From: Trebonia sp963811335
Lineage (GTDB): Bacteria; Actinomycetota; Actinomycetes; Streptosporangiales; Streptosporangiaceae
Assembly: GCA_963811335.1 (NCBI GenBank)
Contig: CAWERB010000018.1
Span: 124,001 to 188,000, forward strand
Length of the DNA: 64,000 bases
Direction of reading: 5' to 3'
The notes below the pieces were generated by a model, which worked only from the letters and a program-made list of their open reading frames with translations, did no database searches and was not told the origin of the DNA. The translations under genes were made by a program, and so were the position numbers. Below, in pieces: positions 55,032-62,269 of this stretch (positions are counted from its first letter, which is position 1; each line of letters opens with the position of its first letter).

Positions 55032-55660
55032 TCTGGTCGTGGATTCCTGCGCACTGGTCGCAGATCTGGCAGCTGGCCTGGGAGAACCTCAAGCTCGGGG
55101 TCCTCCCGGCGGTGTACGGGCTGATGCTCTCGCTGCCGCTCGGCATCATCGCCGCCCGCTGGCGGTGGTTCTACCCGCCGGCGCTCGCCGTGGTCAACGT
55201 CCTGTACGCGGTCCCGTCGCTCGCGCTGTTCATCGCGCTGATCCCGGCGTTCGGCCTCACCGACACCACCGTGATCATCGCGCTCACCGTCTTCTCGCTG
55301 TGCGTGATCCTGCCCAACGTCGTCGCCGGGCTGCGCGCCGTCCCCGCGGCCGTGACGCAGGCGGCCACCGCGATGGGCTACGGCTCGCTGCGCCGCCTGA
55401 TCACGGTCGAACTGCCGCTCGCCAGCCCGGTGATCATCGCCGGGCTGCGCGTCGGCGTGGTGTCGAGCATCAGCATTGCCAGCGTCGGCCAGCTGATCGG
55501 CGTCTCCAGCCTCGGCTACCTGTTCATCGACGGGCTGCAGCGGTCCTTCCCGACCGAGATCTACGTCGGCCTGTTCGCGGTCATCGTGCTCGCCCTCATC
55601 TGCGACCTGATCCTGGTCGCGGTCAGGCGGGCGCTGACCCCCTGGCTGGCGCGCGGATGA
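55028..55660 (+). CDS. opuCB: Osmoprotectant ABC transporter permease 1 (OpuCB type)
   Basis: A 210-residue binding-protein-dependent permease with five or six membrane helices. The coupling-loop signature is TAMGYGSLRRLITVELPLASPVIIAGLR (EAA-type motif), and the conserved NVLYAVPSLALFIALIP lies in the second helix pair. The start is GTG 55028, overlapping the ATPase stop after frame correction. With the second permease 14 bp downstream it forms the membrane channel. The substrate class (betaine/choline-type quaternary amines) comes from the ATPase and binding-protein families. Confidence 0.9.
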   Translation: MIWSWIPAHWSQIWQLAWENLKLGVLPAVYGLMLSLPLGIIAARWRWFYPPALAVVNVLYAVPSLALFIALIPAFGLTDTTVIIALTVFSLCVILPNVVAGLRAVPAAVTQAATAMGYGSLRRLITVELPLASPVIIAGLRVGVVSSISIASVGQLIGVSSLGYLFIDGLQRSFPTEIYVGLFAVIVLALICDLILVAVRRALTPWLARG

Positions 55661-55673
55661 GCGGGGGCAACGG

Positions 55674-56354
55674 GTGAGCTTCTTCTCCTGGGCATGGGAC
55701 TGGATCACCACGAGCGCCAACTGGCACGGTTCTGGCGCCATCCCGCAGCAGGTGCTCGCGCACCTCGGCTACAGCGGGCTGTCGCTGCTCATCGCCGCGC
55801 TCATCGCGGTCCCGGCCGGCGTGGTGATCGGGCACCAGGGCGGCAAGAGCGCCATCGTGGTGATCAATATCGCGAACGCCGGCCGTGCCATCCCCACCCT
55901 CGGCCTGCTCACCCTGCTCGCGGTCTACCTCGGCTTCTCCCCGCTCACCTGGCTGGTGCCGCTGGTCGCGCTCGGGATACCGCCGATCCTCATCAACGCC
56001 TGCGAGGGGGTGGTCCTTGTCGACCCCGGCGTCAAGGACGCGGCCAAGGGCACCGGCATGACCACCTGGCAGCAGATCGTCAAGGTGGAGGTGCCGATCG
56101 CGCTGCCGCTCATCCTGGTCGGCCTGCGCACGTCGGCCATCTTCGTGGTGGCGACCGCGACGATCGCCGCCTATATCGGCCTCGGCGGCCTCGGCCGGTT
56201 CATCATCGACGGCCTGGCGAGCAACGAGTACGGCCCGGTGGCCGGTGGTGCGCTGCTTGTCGTCATCCTCGCGATCGGCGTGCTCGCGCTGTTCGCCCTC
56301 GTCTCCCGGCTGGTCGTGCCGGCCGGGCTGCGTAACAAAGGACGCCAAGAATAA
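55674..56354 (+). CDS. opuCD: Osmoprotectant ABC transporter permease 2 (OpuCD type)
   Basis: A 226-residue permease homologous to the preceding one. Helices include LSLLIAALIAVPAGVVIG and VVINIANAGRAIPTLGLLTLL; the coupling loop is KGTGMTTWQQIVKVEVPIALPLILVGLR. The start GTG 55674 follows GGGGGC weakly at 55662. It belongs to the same operon: 13 bp after permease 1 and 76 bp before the binding protein. Confidence 0.9.
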   Translation: MSFFSWAWDWITTSANWHGSGAIPQQVLAHLGYSGLSLLIAALIAVPAGVVIGHQGGKSAIVVINIANAGRAIPTLGLLTLLAVYLGFSPLTWLVPLVALGIPPILINACEGVVLVDPGVKDAAKGTGMTTWQQIVKVEVPIALPLILVGLRTSAIFVVATATIAAYIGLGGLGRFIIDGLASNEYGPVAGGALLVVILAIGVLALFALVSRLVVPAGLRNKGRQE

Positions 56355-56430
56355 CGCGGCGCGGCTCGACGCTGAGCGACGCCCAGCATGGTATGGAATG
56401 AAACCAAAAACCCGCTCGAAAGGATAAGAT

Positions 56431-57405
56431 ATGCCGATCAGAACCGCAGCCACCGCTGGGCTCGCCGCCGTCACGGTGGTCGCGCTCGCCGCGGTGACCG
56501 CGTGCTCGAGCAGCAGCTCTAGTTCGAGTTCCGCAGCGGGCGGCAGCACCGCTACTGCGGCCGCGAGCAGTTCCAACCCGCTGTCGGGAGGCGCCGCCGC
56601 CGGGACCGTGGTCGTCGGCTCCGCCAACTTCCCGGAAAACGAGGTGCTCGCCGAGATCTACGCCCTTGCCCTGCAGGCGAAGGGGGTCAAGGTCACCACC
56701 AAGCTCAACATCGGCGCTCGCGAGGCCTACTACCCGCAGATCGAGAAGGGCACGATCTCGATCATCCCCGAGTACAACGGCACCCTGCTCAGCGTAGAGG
56801 TCAACAAGAACTCCACCGCCAAGACCACCGCCGACGTCGATGCCGCGCTCGCCTCCGGGCTCCCGTCCACCCTGGAGGTGCTGAACCCGGCCACGGCGCA
56901 GGACAGTGACTCGGTGACGGTCACCCAGGCGACCGCGGCAAAGTACCACCTCAAGTCGATCGCCGACCTCAAGCCAGTCGAATCGCAGTTTGTCATCGGC
57001 GGGCCGCCGGAGTTCAAGACCCGGGTTGACGGCCTGGTCGGACTAAAGTCCACCTACGGCCTGACCTTCAAGGGCTTCGACCCGCTCGACGAGTCTGGCC
57101 CGATCACCCTGGCCGCATTGGCCAGCGGCAAGGTCCAGGCCGCCGACGTGTTCACCACGACGCCGCAGATCGTCAGCGACAAGCTGGTCTCGCTGACCGA
57201 CCCGAAGTTCAACTTCGCCGCGCAGAACGTCATCCCGCTCGTCTACAAGCCCGCGCTGACCTCCACCATCTCCACCACCCTCAATGCGGTCTCCGCCAAG
57301 CTGACCACCAGCGCCCTGCTCGCGCTTGACATCAAGGTCATCACCAACAAAGAGGATTACACCACCGCCGCCCAGGAGTGGCTGCAGTCCGTCGGCCTGA
57401 GCTGA
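56431..57405 (+). CDS. opuCC: Osmoprotectant-binding lipoprotein (OpuCC type)
   Basis: A 324-residue substrate-binding lipoprotein of the OpuAC/OsmoX family. The signal peptide ends at the lipobox VTACSSS and a poly-Ser linker follows. The binding domain has GSANFPENEVLAEIYALAL, NIGAREAYYPQIEKG, IIPEYNGTLL and the C-terminal QNVIPLVYKPAL; aromatic residues in these blocks would form the cage for a quaternary ammonium group. ATG 56431 follows GAAAGGAT. It is the last gene of the opuC-type operon (53890-57405). Likely induction by salt is inferred from the family only. Confidence 0.9.
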   Translation: MPIRTAATAGLAAVTVVALAAVTACSSSSSSSSSAAGGSTATAAASSSNPLSGGAAAGTVVVGSANFPENEVLAEIYALALQAKGVKVTTKLNIGAREAYYPQIEKGTISIIPEYNGTLLSVEVNKNSTAKTTADVDAALASGLPSTLEVLNPATAQDSDSVTVTQATAAKYHLKSIADLKPVESQFVIGGPPEFKTRVDGLVGLKSTYGLTFKGFDPLDESGPITLAALASGKVQAADVFTTTPQIVSDKLVSLTDPKFNFAAQNVIPLVYKPALTSTISTTLNAVSAKLTTSALLALDIKVITNKEDYTTAAQEWLQSVGLS

Positions 57406-57423
57406 ACTGAGCTTCGCGACCCG

Positions 57424-57469
57424 CGCCCCCTGGCGTTCCTCCCCTGGCGGAGACTAACGTCAGGGGGCG
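57424..57469. terminator. Inverted repeat after the opuC-type operon
   Basis: CGCCCCCTG (57424-57432) and CAGGGGGCG (57461-57469) pair around a 28-base loop. It follows the binding-protein stop, and its right arm reaches the start codon of the enolase-superfamily gene, so it could also affect that gene's translation. Confidence 0.5.
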
Positions 57470-58616
57470 TGCGGATCACGGATATCACGGTCGTCCTTCA
57501 CCAGCGTCAGGCCACCGCCTCGGCCAGCTTCGGTCCGGCCCGCCCGGTGCCACTCGGGGTGCTGCGGATCGAGACCGACGAGGGCATTGAGGGCAACGCC
57601 TTCCTGTCCAGCCCCGGTCCCGGCCCGGCGGCGATCGCCGACCAGATCGTCACCAGCGTCAAGCCGTGGCTGCTCGGCGCGGACCCACTCGACATCGGCA
57701 AGCACTGGCGCCGCATGGAGGGCCTCGTCCACTACCTGTCACCGCACGCCGTCGGCACGGTCGACATCGCGCTGTGGGACATCGCGGGCAAGGCAGCGGG
57801 ACTGCCGGTGCACCGGCTGCTCGGCACCTGCCGCGACCGGATACCCGCCTACTTCTCCACCGCCCACCACAAGAGCCCGGCCGCAGATTACGCGGAGGAG
57901 GCCGGCCACTGGCAGCAGCAGGGCTGGACGGGTTACAAGATCCACCCGCCGCGCAGCCACTGGCTCCCGCCCCGCGACATGCCCCCGGTCGGCTTCGACA
58001 TCGAGATCTGCGCGGCCGTCCGCGACGCGGTCGGCGACGACATGACGCTGATGCTCGACTCCTCCTGGTCCTACTCCTACACCGAGGGTCTGCGGGTCGG
58101 CCAGGCGATCCAGGACCTGCGCTACCACTGGTTCGAGGACCCGTTCCCCACCCACGACATGCACAACTACGTCCGGCTCGGCAGGCACCTGAGCATCCCG
58201 CTGCTCGCCACCGAGATCAGCCCGGGCGGCCTCGCCGCGCTCCCGCCGTGGATCACCAGCGGCGCGACCGACTTCCTGCGCGGCGACGTGGTCATCAAGG
58301 GCGGCATCACCGGCCTGATGAAGATCTGCCACCTCGCCGAGGCGTTCGGCATGAACTGCGAGGTGCACGACTCCTACAACGCGCTGAACAACGTCGCGGG
58401 ACTGCACGTCATGATGGCCGTCGACAACTGCGACTGGTTCGAGGTCCTCGCCTTCAACCGGGCCGGCGACCACAGCCTCGGCCACATGGACTACGGCCTC
58501 GCCGAGCCGTTCACGGTTGACGCGCACGGCGACGTGCACGCCCCGGCCGGCCCGGCCTCGGCGCCGGCATCGACTGGGACCTCATCAACTCCGGCGTGCT
58601 GGCGGTCGCCTCCTAG
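57469..58616 (+). CDS. Enolase-superfamily (mandelate racemase/muconate-lactonizing-like) enzyme, frameshifted at the 3' end
   Basis: A protein of about 382 residues with the two domains of the superfamily: an N-terminal capping domain (VPLGVLRIETDEGIEGNAFL) and a barrel with metal ligands Asp (LMLDSSWSY), Glu (HWFEDPFPTHD) and Glu (LLATEISPGG). The likely base is the His of CEVHDSYNALNN; the KIHPP segment replaces the KxK motif of racemases. Such enzymes dehydrate or racemise sugar acids and related carboxylates. One G is missing in the run near 58554; restoring it gives GPGLGAGIDWDLINSGVLAVAS and a stop at 58614-58616. It lies beside a LacI regulator and arabinan-type hydrolases, which fits a role in sugar-acid catabolism (inference). 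Confidence 0.85.
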
Positions 58617-58694
58617 AGAAACCGTCATCCAGAACGGTGGCGTGCTCCGCCCGGCCCGCGTACCCGTTGCGGGGGAGCGGACGATCCGCCCGCG

Positions 58695-58741
58695 TTGACG
58701 TTGCCAGCGACGTCGAACTACACTGACGCGAATCGATTCGC
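58695..58741 (+). promoter_or_regulatory. Promoter and auto-operator of the LacI-type regulator
   Basis: TTGACG (58695-58700) and TACACT (58719-58724) with an 18-bp spacer form a reasonable sigma-70-type promoter. Immediately downstream, GCGAATCGATTCGC (58728-58741) is a perfect 14-bp palindrome of LacI-operator form, placed to block the start of transcription. Confidence 0.7.
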
Positions 58742-58797
58742 TTTGGTGATGGCGGCTTTGGTGGGTGGCGGCCAGCCAGGCAACGGGGGAGCGGGAA

Positions 58798-59826
58798 TTG
58801 AACATCGGGGAGATCGCCAGGCGCGCGGGGGTGTCGCGCAGTACGGTCTCCTACGCCCTGAGCGGCAAGCGGAACGTCTCGCGGGAGACCCTCGCCCGGG
58901 TGCAACAGGTCATCGAGGAACTCAACTACCGCCCCAATGCCGCCGCCCGCGCGCTGAAAGAAGGGCGTACTCGCACCCTCGGCCTGGTCATTCCCCCGGC
59001 CGCCCGCCGGCTGACCTACATGCAGCTCGACTTCGTGGCCAGCGTGCTCGACGCGGCGGCGCGCGCTGACCTCGACGTCCTGCTGTCACCATCGGGTGAC
59101 ATGCACGAGAGCGCGTTCCAGCGGCTGATCGACGGCCGCCGGGTTGACGGCGTGATCCTCATGGAGATCAGGCTGGACGATCCGCGCGTCATGCAGCTGC
59201 AGAAGGCGGACATGCCCTTCGTGAGCATCGGCCGCACGGCGTGTCCCGAGGGCACCTGGTGGGTCGACGTCGACAATGAGTACCTGATCAACCGGTGCGT
59301 GCGCCACCTCGCCGACCTCGGGCACCGCGATATCGCCCTGATCAACCGGTCACCGGAGATGCTGACCGCCGGGTACGGTCCCGGCTTGCGAGCCCGGCAG
59401 GGCTTTCGCGACGCGATCGCCCGGGGCGGCCTGACCGGATGGGAGTACCCGTGCGGCGACGACGCGGCCGGCGGCGACGCGTGCATGCAGCTCATACTCG
59501 AGGAGCACCCGGAGGTTACCGCGGCGGCGACCATTAACGAGGCGGCACTGCCCGGCGTGCAGCGCGCACTGCACCGTGCGGGGCTGAGCGTGCCCGCGGA
59601 CTTCTCGTTGATCGGCGTCGCCGCGCAGCACTGGGCCGAGGAGTGCCATCCGCCCCTCACCTCGGCCGACGTCCCCGCTGGCGAGCTAGGCGAGCATGCG
59701 GTGAGCCTGCTCATCGAGCGGATCGCGAACCCGGCCGCCCTGCCGAAGCACCTGCTGCTCTGCCCGCCCATCTCGCTGCGGGAAAGCGTCGGGCGCGTCC
59801 CGGTGCGCAGCATCGCGGCGTCCTAG
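58798..59826 (+). CDS. LacI-family transcriptional regulator
   Basis: A LacI-type repressor of about 342 residues. The HTH and hinge occupy 1-60 (IGEIARRAGVSRSTVSYALSGKRNVSRETL ... LNYRPNAAARALKEGRT, in parts), and the rest is a periplasmic-binding-like effector domain (LGLVIPP, VDGVILMEI, VDVDNEYLINRCVRHLADLGHRDIALI). I prefer TTG 58798, which begins LNIGEIARR and has GGGAG 7 bases in front; GTG 58765 adds 11 residues without a clear ribosome-binding site. A perfect palindrome lies at its promoter, and close relatives of that site stand before the GH54 gene, so it probably represses itself and the arabinofuranosidase until a pentose signal appears. Confidence 0.88.
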   Translation: MNIGEIARRAGVSRSTVSYALSGKRNVSRETLARVQQVIEELNYRPNAAARALKEGRTRTLGLVIPPAARRLTYMQLDFVASVLDAAARADLDVLLSPSGDMHESAFQRLIDGRRVDGVILMEIRLDDPRVMQLQKADMPFVSIGRTACPEGTWWVDVDNEYLINRCVRHLADLGHRDIALINRSPEMLTAGYGPGLRARQGFRDAIARGGLTGWEYPCGDDAAGGDACMQLILEEHPEVTAAATINEAALPGVQRALHRAGLSVPADFSLIGVAAQHWAEECHPPLTSADVPAGELGEHAVSLLIERIANPAALPKHLLLCPPISLRESVGRVPVRSIAAS

Positions 59827-59864
59827 CGCGGCCCTGCCGCTTTATCTCCTAGCGCGGCCCTGCC
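59821..59864 (+). repeat. Repeat of the lacI-type gene's end with stop codon
   Basis: TCCTAGCGCGGCCCTGCC occurs at 59821-59838 (containing the stop TAG) and again at 59847-59864, a 26-bp period. Confidence 0.85.
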
Positions 59865-60555
59865 TCTTATCAGGAGCGTCACGGAACTCCGCGTGCCGCT
59901 GCCGCTGCCGCTACTCCCGCGCGCCGCTGCCGCTGCCGTGCCGACCCGGTGCCGCCTGGCCGGCCCGGCGCTCTAGAAGGCAGGCGCCTGGCATGATAAC
60001 GAATCGGTTCGACCGGAGTGTAGGCCCGCCGCCAATCGTCGTCAAGGGCGTGCCGCCGAGCGGCCGGCCCGGTCCGGCCGAGTGGCCCTGATGAAAATTA
60101 CTTTGACCGCGGGGCGGCGCCGCGAGGCGTTTCACTAGGGCCTGCCGCCGATCCGCGCCCGTGCACCAGGAATCTCGCCGCGCTTGCGCGGTGCGGCCGA
60201 GCAGGCATGTCAGCCTCAGTCCTAATGCGTTCGCAATGAGCTATTGATCCTGCCGGAACCGGACCGTAACATGCATCTAACCGATTACTCGAATCGGTTC
60301 GACACTTAGAAACCATCACGCCGAGCAGGAACGACAGAGCCGAGCCGCCAGGCCGCCGTGGCCGACGGACCCAGGCGATCGCCGTTCCCTGCCGACAGCC
60401 CGGCCGTGCTGGTGCGCGGTCACGCTGTGCTGCCGACGCCGGGAGAACGCCCGGTGTGCTGGCGTACGCGTGCCCGCTCTCGCACCGTCGCGCGGCCACC
60501 GGCCGCCCGCTGGCGACCGGGCCAGCGCTCACCACGTGAAGAAAGAAGGTCGCAG
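59865..60555 (+). promoter_or_regulatory. Regulatory region of the GH54 gene with two LacI-type boxes
   Basis: This 690-bp stretch contains no supported gene. CGAATCGGTTCG at 60000-60011 and TCGAATCGGTTCGA at 60289-60302 closely match the operator at the lacI-type promoter (CGAATCGATTCG core). The second lies about 255 bp before the GH54 start, inside a lower-GC patch (60268-60310) that probably holds the promoter. The other open frames here have random composition. Confidence 0.65.
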
Positions 60556-62029
60556 GTGACCATCAAGTCACGACTACGCCATGCGATGAGGTTGCTACTG
60601 CTTGCCGGGGCGGCGCTTGCGCTCGCCGCCGGAGGGCTGGCGGGGGCATTCGCTGGCGCGCCCGCCGCCAGGGCGGCGGCGTCACTTCCCTGCGACATCT
60701 ACGCGTCCGGCGGGACGCCGTGCGTGGCGGCGTACAGCACCACGCGGGCGCTGTACGCCGCCTACAGCGGGTCGCTGTACCAGGTCCAGCGGTCCTCCGA
60801 CCACACCTTCCTGAACATCGGGCTGCTCGCGGCGGGCGGCGACGCCAACGCCGCCCCGCAGGCGTCCTTCTGCGCGGGCACCACGTGCACGGTCACCAAG
60901 ATCTACGACCAGAGTGCCAATCACAGCGACCTGCCGATCTCCTCGGGCGGGTTCTGGAAGGGCCCGGGGCCCAACGGGTCGGACATCGGGGCGAACGCGA
61001 TGGCCCTGCCGATCACGATCGGCGGCCACGCGGCGTACGGGATCAGGAGCACGCCGGGCACCGGCTACCGGGTCGACAACATCACCGTGCCGACCGGCTC
61101 CCAGCCCGAGGGCGTTTACATGGTGACGTCCTCGAACCTGTTCAACAACCAGTGCTGCTTCGACTTCGGCAGCGGCGAGACATCGCACACCGACACCGGC
61201 AACGCCCACATGAACGCGATCGAATGGGGCAACGCCTGCTGGTTCGGCGGGTGCACCGGGCCCGGGCCGTGGGTGGAAGCCGACCTGGAAAACGGCATGT
61301 ACAGCACCAACAAGGGCCCCAACAGCGCGAGTAACCCGGGAGTGAACTTCCCGTTCGTCAGCGCCTGGGAGAAGAACAACGGCACGAGCAACTTCACCCT
61401 CAAGTACGGCAACGCCACCAGCGGGGGCCTGACCACCACCTGGTCCGGCGCACTGCCGAACGGCTACTCCCCGATGCACGAGGAGGCCGACATCCTGCTC
61501 GGCACCGGCGGCGACAACAGCAACGGCGCCTCCGGCGAGTTCTTCGAGGGCGCCATCACCAACGGCTATCCGTCCGACGCCACCGAGAACTCGGTCCAGG
61601 CCGAGCTCGCGACCGCCGGCTACGGGTCGGGCGGCGGCGGTGCGACCGGTCCGATTACGTCGGGGCTGAACAGCGCCAAGTGCGTCGACGACAGCGCCGG
61701 CGGCACCGCCAACGGCAACAAGATCCAGATGTGGGACTGCCAGTCCGGCAACCCGAACCAGCAGTGGACGGTCGCGTCCGGCGGCACCTTGCAGGTCTAT
61801 GGCAAGTGCCTGGACATCACCGGCGCCAGCACCGCCAACGGCACCCTCATCGAGCTATGGCAGTGCAACGGCGGCGGCCAACCAGCAATGGCAGGCGACC
61901 AACGGTGAGCTGGTGAACCCGGCCTCCGGCAAGTGCCTGGACGACCCGAACTCCAATACCGCCAACGGCACCCAGCTGGAGCTGTGGGCCTGCAACGGCG
62001 GCGCCAACCAGCAATGGCACGTGCCCTAA
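60556..62029 (+). CDS. Secreted GH54 alpha-L-arabinofuranosidase with ricin-type (CBM13) lectin domain, one frameshift
   Basis: A secreted enzyme of about 490 residues that releases arabinose side chains from arabinoxylan/arabinan. The signal peptide spans 1 to about 38 (LLLLAGAALALAAGG ... ARA). The GH54 catalytic domain begins SLPCDIYASGGTPCVAAYS, with the paired cysteines typical of AbfB, and includes NQCCFDFGSGE (vicinal CC) and NAIEWGNACWFGG with a likely catalytic acid. From about 365 there is a beta-trefoil lectin domain with repeats CVDD...IQMWDCQ...NQQW. The frame breaks near 61870 (one extra G); the last repeat and the stop at 62029 are in the next frame. The start is GTG 60556. Two LacI boxes stand upstream, and a 30-bp repeat and a terminator downstream. 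Confidence 0.87.
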
Positions 62030-62100
62030 CGGGTGCTGCCCGATGGCACCTGCCCTAGCGGGTGCTGACCCAATGGCACCTGCCCTAGCAGGTGCTGCCA
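62012..62100 (+). repeat. 30-bp repeat of the GH54 gene's end with stop codon
   Basis: Three near-copies of about 30 bp (62012-62041, 62042-62071, 62072-62100), core ATGGCACCTGCCCTAGCGGG. The first holds the true stop TAA; the others carry TAG at the equivalent place. Confidence 0.88.
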
Positions 62101-62113
62101 GCCACTGAGCTGA

Positions 62114-62144
62114 GCCCCGGCCGCCCCGCGCGGGCGGCCGGGGC
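62114..62144 (+). terminator. Terminator after the GH54 gene
   Basis: GCCCCGGCCGCCC (62114-62126) pairs perfectly with GGGCGGCCGGGGC (62132-62144) around a 5-base loop. Confidence 0.75.
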
Positions 62145-62198
62145 GAGGCAGGCACCCACCGGGCGCCGCTGTGACCCGCGGGCCCGCACGTCCACAAA

Positions 62199-62212
62199 TG
62201 TTAACGCTAACA
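62199..62212 (+). promoter_or_regulatory. Second-type LacI-family operator before the glycoside hydrolase
   Basis: TGTTAACGCTAACA is a near-perfect 14-bp palindrome with the central CG of LacI-family sites, 58 bp upstream of the start at 62270. It differs from the CGAATCG-type boxes, so a regulator encoded elsewhere probably binds it. Confidence 0.6.
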
Positions 62213-62269
62213 ATTCACACCGTGACCACCCGGCGCGCGCGACCGCGCCGCCGTAGCAGGAGGAGTTCG

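Noticed and set aside
53890..55660. An ATPase-permease fusion in the opuC-type operon
   Set aside because: The frames join only because of two one-base slips in C and G runs; after correction the ATPase ends at a TGA overlapping the permease GTG, the normal arrangement.
60098..60535. Open frame of 145 codons on the minus strand between the lacI-type and GH54 genes
   Set aside because: The composition is random, and it covers the LacI boxes and the promoter of the GH54 gene.
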